Part shown: piece by piece, positions 1 to 8,408 of the stretch
Numbering within the stretch: the first letter of the stretch is position 1
Layout of the letters: each line of letters starts with the position of its first letter
Virus record (IMG/VR): IMGVR_UViG_3300017752_000119
Span: 1 to 27,310 of that record
DNA length: 27,310 nucleotides
Reading direction: 5' to 3' (one strand)
Source of the DNA: a virus
Made by a program: the position numbers and the translations under genes
Notes under the pieces: generated by a model
Seen by the model: only the letters and a program-made list of their open reading frames with translations
What the model was told of the DNA's origin: nothing
Databases searched by the model: none

Positions 1-286
1 TCTTTAGAAATGTACTTTTATCAGCAAAAATATTATCTGGAATGTCAACTAGATAATTTTGCTTAAAGTAATTTACAAACTCATCTACAGTTTTGTCGAT
101 GTCTGCGTATAAACTAATATTTCTAGTTCTTTCAATAGCACCAGCGTTTTGTTCTGCCCACTCATAATATGCTTCCAAAAAAGCAACAAATGTCGTATGG
201 TCAGATGCAACAAATTCAGGCAACTGCTCAGAAACAATTGTCTTCACTCTACCTTTGATTTCGTCTGGTACTATATTTAACGTCAT
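1..286 (-). CDS. Large virion structural protein, N-terminus (cut by window edge)
   Basis: The reading frame starts at ATG 286 and runs off the left edge, giving the first 95 residues. They include LPEFVASDHTTFVAFLEAYY at about residues 19-38, followed by an acidic/aromatic stretch. This resembles the N-terminus of the very large structural protein that follows gp6 in T4-like marine phages (recalled, not searched). The start overlaps the gp6 stop by one base (TAATG), so it should be translationally coupled to gp6. Position directly after gp6 suggests a baseplate-periphery protein, perhaps in the role of T4 gp7/gp8. The exact function cannot be judged from this fragment. Confidence 0.7.
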   Translation of the reverse strand, partial: MTLNIVPDEIKGRVKTIVSEQLPEFVASDHTTFVAFLEAYYEWAEQNAGAIERTRNISLYADIDKTVDEFVNYFKQNYLVDIPDNIFADKSTFLK

Positions 287-2241
287 TAGTAACTACTTCC
301 TCCGCCGCTACCTGATCCAGATGATCCAGTTGATCCGCTACTTACAATATTTGATGTCGCGGTTGTTACACCACTACCACCAGTTTTACTTAGTTCATTA
401 CTACCAGTTGTCTGATAGTCAACACCAGCAGAGGATTCGCCAGTTGCAACTTTATCTACAATTGTATTAACTGTAATATCTTCTTCATTAATCATCAACA
501 GAACATTACGAACACTCACAATATCATTTGAGTTTAGAGTGACAAATATTTCAACAGCATTATTATCTAATGTTGTTCCAGTAATATTTAACTGGTCAAT
601 AACTATTTTTCCAGTTCCATAGTCAATTTGTCCTTGTCCCGAATTTACATAAACTCTAGTTGAAGAACCCTCTTCTAGATAATATGAGCGAATGTTACCA
701 CCACCATCATCATCTAGATATAATGTATTTGCTAGTCCAGCAACTGTAAATCCAGTAGATGATAAGTTAGTTGGTGCACCAACACCTTGAGTAAATAAGG
801 GGTTGTAAAAATTAATAGTATATTTACTCTTAACATTTAAGATTGCATCAAAGTGTCTTTCGCATCTAAGAGTTGTGATGTTTGAAACAATACCAACATC
901 AGCACGGTCAATAATATTTGTTAGTTTTGAATATCTAAGAACACTATCAAAGTTTTTGATTTCAGTATTAGAGTAATTCATAACTGCACTTCTAACCTTA
1001 GAAGATATATCTGTATATGTTGCTGTTGTCGCATTAGGATTCCAATATGCATTGATAGTAGGAATAACACAAATATAAACAGGATCAATAATTTCTGGAG
1101 TAATAGACACCATGGTTTTGGATCGTAGAATATCGTTTTTAATGGAATCTTTTGTAGATGTGGTTAGCGACCTACCAGTCTTAGGTTTGATTGACATAAA
1201 GACTTTTCCATAAACCGGAGGATCATTATCTTCACCCCCCCATACTTGCATAGTATCAACATTATTATAAAGTTTAGGAAGTATGACTTTATAATCTTCT
1301 GCAGTTACCGCACGATTTTGTGCTGAGTAGAATTTAGGAGCATTAAACTTGATACTGTCAACCGTCTCTCTAGGTCCACCATTCTGTGCGTTAATTACTG
1401 TCGTAATTGTTGCATTAGTAGAACCACCAATTTCAGTTGCTAATGTAAATGCAGATGCACCATTCGCCTCATCTTCATTACTAACAATGTATTCAAGAAT
1501 GATGATATTACCATCATCTAAAGACTTACCTAAAACATCATCACCAAAAGTAATTTCATATTGTCCATTTTCAATACCATTAAGAAAATATACAGTAGAA
1601 GTATTTTTAATATCTAATATGTTTTCTGCTTTAGTAAAAGTTGTTGCAGTTAAATCAGACACACTGTTCTGAACTTTAACGGCAATTGTAGATGTATCAA
1701 CATTCTCTTCAGGAATAATAAATCTTTGCGTCAGCGTAGAATTTTTTGTATAAAATAGTTGTAGAAGTGTACCCTCACGCAAATCAATATTTGTAAATGT
1801 GTAAACACCTTCAGTAGGTACAATAGTTACATCTGATGTTGTTACGAACTGATAGTTGTTCTCAGAAACACGACTTCTAAAAACAGTACCTTTAGGCATT
1901 GTTAACTGTGCTGGTGCACCAACAGGACTATTAACTGTTACGTTAATTCTCGCGGTTGGAGAAGTTGATGAATTAGGAGTATAACCTAAGTGCTTGGCAA
2001 GAGAAACTACACTGTCTCGTTTGACGGCACTATCAAGAAACATCTCGTTTGCTACCATATTAGCATACACTGCATTGTAGTGAGTATTATATGATAATAC
2101 ATCCAAGAGAGTATTCATTGCTGAACCCTCAAAGTTATAATCTTTGAATGCATCTTGTGATGTTAGATATGTTTTAAGATTTGACTTAATACTAGTGAAG
2201 TCAACTTCTGATACATTAATTCTTTTTGTAGTCTGTGCCAT
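286..2241 (-). CDS. 6: Baseplate wedge subunit gp6
   Basis: A 651-residue protein matching the T4 gp6 family, close to the T4 length of about 660. The N-terminal segment (about residues 10-110) has the signature FEGSAMNTLLDVLSYNTHYN and then ANEMFLDSAVKRDSVVSLAK, the most conserved part of gp6/J-like wedge proteins. In T4, gp6 forms the continuous ring linking the six baseplate wedges and drives sheath contraction signalling. The last ~25 residues are a Ser/Gly-rich low-complexity tail. The gene follows gp25 by three bases, as in T4-like phages, and its stop overlaps the next start. Family assignment is confident; the tail's role is unknown. Confidence 0.95.
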   Translation of the reverse strand: MAQTTKRINVSEVDFTSIKSNLKTYLTSQDAFKDYNFEGSAMNTLLDVLSYNTHYNAVYANMVANEMFLDSAVKRDSVVSLAKHLGYTPNSSTSPTARINVTVNSPVGAPAQLTMPKGTVFRSRVSENNYQFVTTSDVTIVPTEGVYTFTNIDLREGTLLQLFYTKNSTLTQRFIIPEENVDTSTIAVKVQNSVSDLTATTFTKAENILDIKNTSTVYFLNGIENGQYEITFGDDVLGKSLDDGNIIILEYIVSNEDEANGASAFTLATEIGGSTNATITTVINAQNGGPRETVDSIKFNAPKFYSAQNRAVTAEDYKVILPKLYNNVDTMQVWGGEDNDPPVYGKVFMSIKPKTGRSLTTSTKDSIKNDILRSKTMVSITPEIIDPVYICVIPTINAYWNPNATTATYTDISSKVRSAVMNYSNTEIKNFDSVLRYSKLTNIIDRADVGIVSNITTLRCERHFDAILNVKSKYTINFYNPLFTQGVGAPTNLSSTGFTVAGLANTLYLDDDGGGNIRSYYLEEGSSTRVYVNSGQGQIDYGTGKIVIDQLNITGTTLDNNAVEIFVTLNSNDIVSVRNVLLMINEEDITVNTIVDKVATGESSAGVDYQTTGSNELSKTGGSGVTTATSNIVSSGSTGSSGSGSGGGSSY

Positions 2242-2244
2242 GTG

Positions 2245-2649
2245 TTACCTTGTCCTCGTCAAGTAGGTATCGAAAACCTCTTGCTGTGTATGATTGACAA
2301 CATAAAAATAGATGCGTACATTATATTCATTATTATCACTGTTATCAAAAACTTCAACGGAAGAAATTTTTGCTCTAGGTTCATGGTGTTGTATAACTTC
2401 TTCAATAGTCTTACCTATCATTCGTCTTGTCATTGGTGTATTATTTTCAAATAATAATTGACTAACTGCACACCCTAAATAAGGTTGAAACGGTCTCTCA
2501 AAGTTTCTAGTACTAATCAATGCTCTCATAGACTGTTTTACTGCTTCAACATCAGTCTTTTTTGCTACATCACCAGTACTACTCAACTTTGTAAAATTAA
2601 AGTCGAGGTCTGTAAAACTATTAGTGCTTCTGGTTACTTTTGTTGCCAT
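2245..2649 (-). CDS. 25: Baseplate wedge subunit gp25
   Basis: 134 residues, almost the same length as T4 gp25 (132). It shows the gp25/anti-adaptor core: RALISTRNFERPFQPYLGC around residues 42-60, a central ENNTP, and a C-terminal EVFDNSDNNEYNVRIYFYV strand pair. gp25 belongs to the wedge core that nucleates the contractile sheath and is conserved through T6SS (TssE). It lies between the PAAR gene and gp6. A late-promoter octamer TATAAATA ends 5 nt before the ATG, and the Shine-Dalgarno-like GAGG lies about 13 nt upstream, so initiation could be leaderless or coupled to the upstream gene. Confidence 0.93.
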   Translation of the reverse strand: MATKVTRSTNSFTDLDFNFTKLSSTGDVAKKTDVEAVKQSMRALISTRNFERPFQPYLGCAVSQLLFENNTPMTRRMIGKTIEEVIQHHEPRAKISSVEVFDNSDNNEYNVRIYFYVVNHTQQEVFDTYLTRTR

Positions 2650-2654
2650 AGAAC

Positions 2655-2662
2655 TATTTATA
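2655..2662 (-). promoter_or_regulatory. 25: Late-promoter octamer abutting the gp25 start
   Basis: Exact TATAAATA on the minus strand in the PAAR-gp25 gap. The octamer ends 5 nt before the ATG, so a start six bases downstream would be at the first base of the ATG, giving a leaderless message. An octamer of this composition can arise by chance in AT-rich DNA, so placement is the main support. Confidence 0.5.
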
Positions 2663-2667
2663 CCTCT

Positions 2668-2967
2668 TTATCCACCGGCGAATACGTTTGGTGAACCTGA
2701 ATTACTTTTGTTAGCAACCCACGACCCATGTCCACCGGTTCCATCACCTTTTCTGTGTATGCCTTTATTATTTACAAACACAGTTGAACTATGTCCAGTT
2801 GCTGGATCACCGCATTTAGTCTTATCACCTTTTCTTGTGGTCTTCGCACCATTTGTAAATACGTTAGGTGAACCTGTTGAGTATGCTGTCTGATGAAAGG
2901 GATTTGGTGTGGGACTTGCATGACCCACATGTTTATCTAAACCAACTCTTGTTACTGCTTTTCCCAC
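2668..2967 (-). CDS. PAAR-domain spike-tip protein (gp5.4-like)
   Basis: 99 residues rich in Gly, His, Thr and Lys, with repeated GSPNVFxxG blocks (near residues 32 and 91) and GHSSTVFVNNKGIHRKGD, the hallmark of PAAR proteins. PAAR proteins cap the membrane-piercing spike as a metal-bound sharp cone; T4 gp5.4 does this on gp5. The gene sits directly after gp5, the expected partner. The start is GTG at 2967 with AAGGAG five bases upstream; an in-frame ATG is absent here. The His/Cys residues available for metal binding include C52 and several His, but I cannot assign ligands. Confidence 0.9.
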   Translation of the reverse strand: MGKAVTRVGLDKHVGHASPTPNPFHQTAYSTGSPNVFTNGAKTTRKGDKTKCGDPATGHSSTVFVNNKGIHRKGDGTGGHGSWVANKSNSGSPNVFAGG

Positions 2968-2976
2968 ATCATCTCC

Positions 2977-3876
2977 TTAGTTCAAGTTAATTATTGGTGC
3001 ATCTGCATCAATCTCTTTACCACCATTCAAGTCTATCACACTACTCGCATCAACTCTAAAGTTTACACACTTAACACGAACATCTTTTGTGGATTCAATA
3101 TCGATGTTATCTTCTGCTTTAATAGTTGCTTTACCACCAACGTAAATATTATAATTACTTTTTACATGCTCATTATGGTCTTTTTCTATTAGAACTTCTT
3201 GTACACCTTTATTTAGTATGCGTATCGAACCATCAGGATGCATTTCAATGAAACTACCTGACATATGCTGAATGTTAATTCTCTCACCGTTCGGTGTATC
3301 GTCAAGTTCAATTACATGACCACTTTCAGTTTGTTGCACTTTATTAAAAGGATATCTTGCATTATAAGGAATTGACATTGTATCCCATGTACCACCCCAC
3401 GCTATTGGATGACTAGGATGTGCATCTTTTGATAAGTTTTCTTGTTTTGATACAAACAGTTTAGAGCGTTTATCACCTCTTGCTAATCTTGAAGTGTCTG
3501 GTTCATTAATTTCTGCAGGATGCGTTCCTGAAGGATCACAAAATCCTAAGTCTGTGTTTGGTCTTTCTACTGGATACCCATGAAACGACCCCATAATAAC
3601 AGGTTCTTGACATCCCTCACCATCTCTAAAGAATCCCATTACCCACGACCCCTTTAAGAGTCCTGAAGGTGAGTGTCCTAACTGAGATATAGATGAACTA
3701 GTGGTGGGCATCATAATCATCGCCCAAGGTAAATCTTCGGTGGGAAGTGTTTCTTTATCTTCTGTGTGAATACCCAAGCAACGAACACGAACACGACCGA
3801 TTTGCTCTGGATCATTATGGTCTTCAACTACTCCCATGAACCAGATAAAACCGTCCATACCCATAAAATTCTTCAT
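2977..3876 (-). CDS. 5: Baseplate hub/spike protein gp5, without lysozyme domain
   Basis: 299 residues. The N-terminal ~130 are an OB-fold of the gp5/VgrG type (MGVVEDHNDPEQIGRVRVRC at 14-33, then LPWAMIMMPTTSS and GSWVMGFFRDGEGCQEPVIMG). The C-terminal ~90 residues are repetitive short strands (EDNIDIESTKDVRVKCVNF) expected for the trimeric beta-helix needle. T4 gp5 is 575 residues and carries a lysozyme domain between these parts. Here the linker passes straight from OB-fold to helix with no lysozyme motif, so spike and murein hydrolysis are separated. Two dedicated hydrolases lie elsewhere in the window. It is followed by the PAAR gene and preceded by a structural gene. Confidence 0.9.
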   Translation of the reverse strand: MKNFMGMDGFIWFMGVVEDHNDPEQIGRVRVRCLGIHTEDKETLPTEDLPWAMIMMPTTSSSISQLGHSPSGLLKGSWVMGFFRDGEGCQEPVIMGSFHGYPVERPNTDLGFCDPSGTHPAEINEPDTSRLARGDKRSKLFVSKQENLSKDAHPSHPIAWGGTWDTMSIPYNARYPFNKVQQTESGHVIELDDTPNGERINIQHMSGSFIEMHPDGSIRILNKGVQEVLIEKDHNEHVKSNYNIYVGGKATIKAEDNIDIESTKDVRVKCVNFRVDASSVIDLNGGKEIDADAPIINLN

Positions 3877-3886
3877 AATCTACCTC

Positions 3887-4609
3887 TTAGTTTGCTTTAA
3901 GAATAATATCAAATGCCGCTGTTGCTCTCGCATTGTTTGACCGGACTGTTGCACGAACATCAATATCAGATTTTTCAGGTATTACTTGAGGAACAGAAAA
4001 TTCATAATCGTATGGTCCGCCTGTTCCTGCTACTTCGAATGTGTGACCAATTCTGAATGCATCTTGTCCAAAATATCTAATGTACATGTTACCTGTTGCA
4101 TCAGCATTTGAGGCAACCGACATGCCAACTCGCATTAGATATCCAGTATAACCTGCAGGGATTGTATAAATCGCCATGAGTGTTTGACCTAGAGATGCAG
4201 TAATTCTTGCAACGACAGTTGTAGATACTTTAATATCGATGTTACCTACATTCGTTACGCCTGTAGATACAAATGCTCTAAAGACACGAATGAATGTTGT
4301 GCCGCTGTCTGTTGTGTTACCTGATGCATTTGTGAGTGTGCATGTATCTGTAACTAGTTCGTAGTTCTCATCTAGTCCTTCAATAGTTACAACTTTGTTA
4401 GCATCACTTGCGTTTGCTCTATCCACTGTGACTGCAGAAGCAGAAGCGAATGCTGTCCAAGGATACAGTGTGTCATCAACATCCCACACAGAACCAGTTG
4501 TGTTCACTGCCATTTCAGCAACAGCACCGAACTTGTGAATGTCGCTTACACCTTTAAGCAAACCTCTTGCAATATTCATTCTCTCATCGTTGAAAAAATA
4601 GTTACCCAT
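3887..4609 (-). CDS. Putative virion structural protein, function unknown
   Basis: 240 residues, with no catalytic motif I recognise. The composition (high Thr/Ala/Val/Asn, few charged clusters, no Cys apart from one in CTLTNASGN) and predicted beta-rich strands are typical of a phage decoration, adhesin or fibre-associated domain. The start at 4609 has AAGGGAGAG about ten bases upstream. A dedicated TATAAATA late promoter (4641-4634) overlaps the stop codon of the gene before it, suggesting separate, abundant late expression. Its place between the gp27-like block and gp5 implies a role in the particle. Similar proteins occur in marine T4-like phages as unnamed structural proteins (recollection, not searched). 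Confidence 0.7.
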   Translation of the reverse strand: MGNYFFNDERMNIARGLLKGVSDIHKFGAVAEMAVNTTGSVWDVDDTLYPWTAFASASAVTVDRANASDANKVVTIEGLDENYELVTDTCTLTNASGNTTDSGTTFIRVFRAFVSTGVTNVGNIDIKVSTTVVARITASLGQTLMAIYTIPAGYTGYLMRVGMSVASNADATGNMYIRYFGQDAFRIGHTFEVAGTGGPYDYEFSVPQVIPEKSDIDVRATVRSNNARATAAFDIILKAN

Positions 4610-4633
4610 CGGTGTAAGTCTCTCCCTTTATCT

Positions 4634-4641
4634 TATTTATA
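4634..4641 (-). promoter_or_regulatory. Internal late promoter before the structural protein
   Basis: Exact TATAAATA on the minus strand, overlapping the TAA stop of the upstream 128-residue gene. The predicted start near 4628 leaves a ~19-nt leader containing AAGGGAGAG before the ATG at 4609. This would boost the 240-residue structural protein and gp5 downstream. Confidence 0.7.
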
Positions 4642-5023
4642 CAGACAAGGTCTGGTTACTTGTAGCAAAACCTTTTTTACGCATAATCGTTTTTGCTACA
4701 AGTTCAAACTCTTGTGAGGTTTTATCCCATTTAAGAACAAACGGCATATTAATATCTGTTCTCATATCTTTTAATACTGCTTCAGCATCAGGACCTAGTT
4801 GCGGAATTTTCTTGCCATGCTTGTTATAAGTTTGCTTAAACAGTCTCGTAAGTTCTGCAGTAGTAATCTGTTTCTTGTTACGTTCATCGTTTACCCTATC
4901 TAAAAAGTGTCGAGTGAATTCAACATCGATGCCAACCTTCGCAAACAATCTATCTGCAAATTTCTCTACACCATCTAAATCACTCTTAGAGACTTGTTCT
5001 CTTAGTTCTGAAAATTTACGCAT
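4637..5023 (-). CDS. Conserved small phage protein, unknown function
   Basis: 128 residues, basic and alpha/beta in character. The most distinctive piece is FTRHFLDRVNDERN near residues 36-49, followed by KKIPQLGPDAEAVLKDM and the closing strands PFVLKWDKTSQEFELVAKTI. Similar stretches occur in many marine T4-like phages, sometimes at the end of larger proteins. The layout (His-rich helix plus short antiparallel strands) loosely recalls RelE/BrnT folds, but I see no diagnostic catalytic set and do not claim toxin activity. It overlaps the gp27-like gene by 8 bp, so it is translationally coupled to the baseplate operon. Confidence 0.75.
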   Translation of the reverse strand: MRKFSELREQVSKSDLDGVEKFADRLFAKVGIDVEFTRHFLDRVNDERNKKQITTAELTRLFKQTYNKHGKKIPQLGPDAEAVLKDMRTDINMPFVLKWDKTSQEFELVAKTIMRKKGFATSNQTLSV

Positions 5024-6416
5024 TCCATCCGTCCTTTACAATATTTGTATCGCATTTATACTGTGCAGTTCCATTACCAACAGGTCTTACAATATGAACA
5101 CAGTCTCTAATTAAATATAATCCACAATACTTCTTCTGATAAGCATCGTCTGGTTTTAACACTTTTCTCATTGATGGATAGTTAAACTCAACTAGTCGTC
5201 CTGATGTGATAAGTGGATGACCTGGTATAACAAAGTTTTCAACTACATTATCTGATATTTGTTTCATCACATGCTTTCTACCTTGCACATAGTCATTGGC
5301 AAAAAGATTTCTAAATCCATCTTCGTTTTTTTTCTGAGCATGTATTCTGCTTTGTTTACCAGATAACATAATCTTAACATCAGAAGAAACTTTATTTTCC
5401 CATACTCCATAGTGAGGTACTTTACCTAGACGTTTTAACTTTTTCTTATCATCTTCATAACTATCAAAATAGTCGTATGTCTCTACACTATAGTTCTTAA
5501 AAAATAAATCATGTGTTATATGCTTCGATGCAAGATACCCATTGTTCACATCTTTAAGATATGTTTGTCTATAATCCACACGAAAGTCATCCACGTTTTG
5601 AAGAGTTTCATCACCAACGGCACCGGAAGTTGGTTTACCATCTGAACCTAAAGTTGGTATTCCGGGTACTTTGTATAAATAACCTTTCTTCACTTTACCT
5701 TCAGCGCGAATTGCTTCTACATCTGCAAGTTTGTCTGTGATACACACATTTCTGTTTCGGTCAAAAAGTGAACTGGTTGATAGAAACCTAAACCCATGCA
5801 TTGCTTGAAAGAAAAAGAACCCAGGAGCATTTGTGTTCATATCAACTGCTTTGTTCATTACATAATTAATTACCTGAAATGCTCTCCACCTAGGACAAAC
5901 AATTTTCATTCCACCTATGGAATCATCAATTGCAATTTTCTTACCACTATCAGAAAATAAGTAATTATCAAATACATCAGAAACGATTGTGCTAGGCGAT
6001 CCGGTGAATGAAGATGATATTGAAGTGTGTGCGTTTTTAAAACCCTCTTCTGATATAAATTGTATAGTAAAGATTTGCTTTCGTTCTTTAATAGCAATAT
6101 TCTTAATAGCAGTTAATCTAAACCACAAGTCAATCTTTGTATCATCTGTACCACCAGACACATTATATGCAATATGAATTAGTTCACCTCCAATAAGAGG
6201 ATAATCTGCAATCATATCATTACTGTCAGTAATCATCATCTCACCTGCCTGAAAAGGTGATAGAATGCTGTCATAGATTTCAAATCCAGCATATACATTT
6301 AATAAGTCAATAAACTTATTTGTGCTTTTTGCTGATTTAATATTAACTACTTCATTGTGATATATCTTTAATGATTTTATAAGTAGTTGACCACCGCCTT
6401 TACTAGGTTCTGCCAT
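5016..6416 (-). CDS. 27: Baseplate hub subunit, gp27-like
   Basis: 466 residues against 391 for T4 gp27. The opening resembles the first gp27/gpD beta-barrel: STNKFIDLLNVYAGFEIYDS at about 31-50, then a MMITDSND turn and ELIHIAYNV. The last ~70 residues (VIPGHPLITSGRLVEFNYPS, then GLYLIRDCVHIVR) fit the closing beta-barrel of hub proteins, which converts the sixfold tube to the threefold gp5 spike. The extra ~75 residues lie in the middle. The gene lies between gp53 and gp5 genes, in the baseplate operon. Confidence is high for hub protein of this superfamily, somewhat lower for strict gp27 orthology. Confidence 0.78.
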   Translation of the reverse strand: MAEPSKGGGQLLIKSLKIYHNEVVNIKSAKSTNKFIDLLNVYAGFEIYDSILSPFQAGEMMITDSNDMIADYPLIGGELIHIAYNVSGGTDDTKIDLWFRLTAIKNIAIKERKQIFTIQFISEEGFKNAHTSISSSFTGSPSTIVSDVFDNYLFSDSGKKIAIDDSIGGMKIVCPRWRAFQVINYVMNKAVDMNTNAPGFFFFQAMHGFRFLSTSSLFDRNRNVCITDKLADVEAIRAEGKVKKGYLYKVPGIPTLGSDGKPTSGAVGDETLQNVDDFRVDYRQTYLKDVNNGYLASKHITHDLFFKNYSVETYDYFDSYEDDKKKLKRLGKVPHYGVWENKVSSDVKIMLSGKQSRIHAQKKNEDGFRNLFANDYVQGRKHVMKQISDNVVENFVIPGHPLITSGRLVEFNYPSMRKVLKPDDAYQKKYCGLYLIRDCVHIVRPVGNGTAQYKCDTNIVKDGWNA

Positions 6417-6417
6417 A

Positions 6418-7242
6418 TCAGTCTCCTATCATATCTTCAAATTCTTCTACAAATGAAGATACCAATGCAGGTCTTAGAATTCTAATTCGTCTTTTAGTTT
6501 CGTTTAATCTCTCTTCATATAATTGATTAGTTATCGCAATAGAATTTTTAGTTTCTGTAACCCCAATATTAGTAACTATAGTATAAGTTGGTTCTGTAGT
6601 TCGTACCATCACGTTAGCATCACCAGATGCTTGAGGTCTCTCGTAGTGATGAATACCATTCGTTCCCGAGTTTGCTGTCCACAATGTATATAATGTTTTA
6701 TCATAATCACTCTTCGCATGATATCTATTCGCCCCGCTTGGCATGTGAAATACTTTAGAAGGAAATTCAGAAAAATTATGCGTGTGTGATGCGCCAGAGA
6801 AACCTTGCTGTCTGTCGTAGTTTCTTGCTTCTTCAGCGGTAGAGAATAGTGGATAGTAATAACCATTAACACCAGAGTATGATTTACCGGTACTAATATC
6901 TGTACCTTTGACGGCATATGGACCTAATCCAGTATACTTATCATCAATATATTTTCTCAACTCTCTTTCAGTTCTAGGCCAATCTTCGTATACATCATGT
7001 ATTTCATTTGTCACTAAAATGATCCAAGCGAGGTCACTATCATTATAAAATGAATGTGCTACAATATCAGGACGCTCACCTTCTTGAATATCATATTCAT
7101 CATATGCAAAGACATTATTTTGAATATTTTCTCTCAACTTAACACGGCGTACAATATCTTTAGCGATAACAAATCTATTGGTCAAATCACCGGGTTTTGT
7201 TAAGTCATAAATCAGATTTGGAAATTTAGAAAAATAACTCAT
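6418..7242 (-). CDS. 53: Baseplate wedge subunit gp53
   Basis: 274 residues. The N-terminal ~110 are clearly gp53: MSYFSKFPNLIYDL, then REDIVRRVKLRENI-like RRVKLRENIQNNVFAYDEYD, and PDIVAHSFYNDSDLAWIILV followed by NEIHDVYEDWP. T4 gp53 is 196 residues; here about 80 extra residues are inserted in the middle (around 120-220), containing YHAKSDYDKTLYTLW. gp53 stitches adjacent wedges together around the hub. Its start is two bases from the stop of gp48, and its own stop abuts the gp27-like start, so the genes form a tightly packed operon. Confidence 0.93.
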   Translation of the reverse strand: MSYFSKFPNLIYDLTKPGDLTNRFVIAKDIVRRVKLRENIQNNVFAYDEYDIQEGERPDIVAHSFYNDSDLAWIILVTNEIHDVYEDWPRTERELRKYIDDKYTGLGPYAVKGTDISTGKSYSGVNGYYYPLFSTAEEARNYDRQQGFSGASHTHNFSEFPSKVFHMPSGANRYHAKSDYDKTLYTLWTANSGTNGIHHYERPQASGDANVMVRTTEPTYTIVTNIGVTETKNSIAITNQLYEERLNETKRRIRILRPALVSSFVEEFEDMIGD

Positions 7243-7244
7243 AT

Positions 7245-8357
7245 TTAGAATCCTTCAGCAATACGATGCTTATGCATAACTTCAATTTCTCTGAAGTTGA
7301 GTGTCATTTGAATTTCTGTAGGTTGTCCATCTCTATTTGTAGAAAACACACCTGATGATGTATAGTTCAATGTACAACCAGTTAACACGCAAGTTGAGAT
7401 TTTATGTAAATATTGATTTTCTTTATCTTTAAACATTAGAGTAATATCAAACAGCGATGGATAAGCAAAATATAAACCACTTTCAACTAATTCTGGATGC
7501 ATATGAAATCTGAATGCTTTAATGATATTATCGATAGCATCTGCCTCTGCCTTTGACCTACCGACAAACTCATGCACAAAAGTAAATTCTCTAGGTGCCA
7601 TCTCCTCAAACTTTTGCTCAACATGAGAGTTTTGCACACGGCGAGTTGTAACTTCTAGCATATCTCTAAAGTTTAATCCGAATGCTTGAAAGGCAGATGC
7701 GGCAGTATCTAATCCAATACGCGCAAGTTCACCTGTCATTTGAGTTGCTTGCTCACCACTCATGTTGCTAAATTTATCTACAATACCACCAACGCCACCT
7801 TCCATACCTCTTGCTAAAGCACCACCCATAGCACCCATTTTCGCAGTACCCCAATTAGCAGTAGAAGATGTGGTCAAAGTATTGGGAACAGCGAGAGCAA
7901 TAGAAGTGTTTAGTTTCTTCATGTTTCGTGCGCCTGCAAAAACTGAACCAGCAAAGTTGTTTAAGGAATCTGTAGCAGTCTTAGCACCAGCACCAACACC
8001 CTTTGATACGTTTGCACCTAACCATCCAGTAATTGCATCACCTACAGATGCACCCTCTTGTCCCAATGCTGAGAGTCCGTTTCTCATCTTTTGTGATGCG
8101 ATTGCAGTGTGACCTTGAAATGCTTGAGGTTCGCCAGCAGTTGTTTGATTAAGCGCGGCGAAAGAAGTACTGTCATCAATATAGATATCAAATATAATAT
8201 GGTTGTCAAGTTCGGCGGGTGCTTCGATTCCCATATCAAGAGGATATGTTAATCCATAGGTGCCGTATTGACGACCCGTCTTTCTAGGTTCTTGTCGCGA
8301 TGACACAAGTCCATGTCCACCTACGATGTCACCCACTAATTGTCCTAATGATGCCAT
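7245..8357 (-). CDS. 48: Baseplate tail-tube cap gp48
   Basis: 370 residues, close to T4 gp48 (364). The C-terminal ~120 residues carry the tube-like domain: REFTFVHEFVGRSKAEADAI, then FHMHPELVESGLYFAYPSLF and the closing LTGCTLNYTSSGVFSTNRDG with EIQMTLNFREIEVMHK. This pattern is shared by gp48/gp54 and the tail-tube family. The middle (about 100-200) is Gly/Ala-rich and likely helical. It is the first gene of the minus-strand baseplate operon, directly behind a TATAAATA late promoter at 8396-8389. gp48 is favoured over gp54 because of length and because a shorter tube-family gene lies nearby on the other strand. Confidence 0.82.
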   Translation of the reverse strand: MASLGQLVGDIVGGHGLVSSRQEPRKTGRQYGTYGLTYPLDMGIEAPAELDNHIIFDIYIDDSTSFAALNQTTAGEPQAFQGHTAIASQKMRNGLSALGQEGASVGDAITGWLGANVSKGVGAGAKTATDSLNNFAGSVFAGARNMKKLNTSIALAVPNTLTTSSTANWGTAKMGAMGGALARGMEGGVGGIVDKFSNMSGEQATQMTGELARIGLDTAASAFQAFGLNFRDMLEVTTRRVQNSHVEQKFEEMAPREFTFVHEFVGRSKAEADAIDNIIKAFRFHMHPELVESGLYFAYPSLFDITLMFKDKENQYLHKISTCVLTGCTLNYTSSGVFSTNRDGQPTEIQMTLNFREIEVMHKHRIAEGF

Positions 8358-8369
8358 TGCGTACTCCCG

Positions 8370-8377
8370 TATAAATA
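8370..8377 (+). promoter_or_regulatory. Late promoter for the gp4 operon
   Basis: Exact TATAAATA on the plus strand. The predicted start is near 8383, about 26 nt before the gp4 ATG at 8409. It points into the minus-strand late promoter, so each octamer lies in the opposite transcript's leader and the two start sites nearly coincide. Confidence 0.8.
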
Positions 8378-8388
8378 GTTATTGCAAT

Positions 8389-8396
8389 TATTTATA
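8389..8396 (-). promoter_or_regulatory. Late promoter for the baseplate operon
   Basis: Exact TATAAATA on the minus strand, the T4 late-promoter octamer recognised by gp55-type sigma. Predicted start about six bases downstream near 8383, giving a leader of roughly 26 nt before the gp48 ATG at 8357. It faces the plus-strand octamer at 8370-8377. Confidence 0.8.
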
Positions 8397-8408
8397 TGAG
8401 TTTTTCAC

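Noticed and set aside
5673-5680. Plus-strand TATAAATA inside the gp27-like gene
   Set aside because: No plus-strand gene follows; several such octamers are expected by chance in AT-rich DNA of this length.
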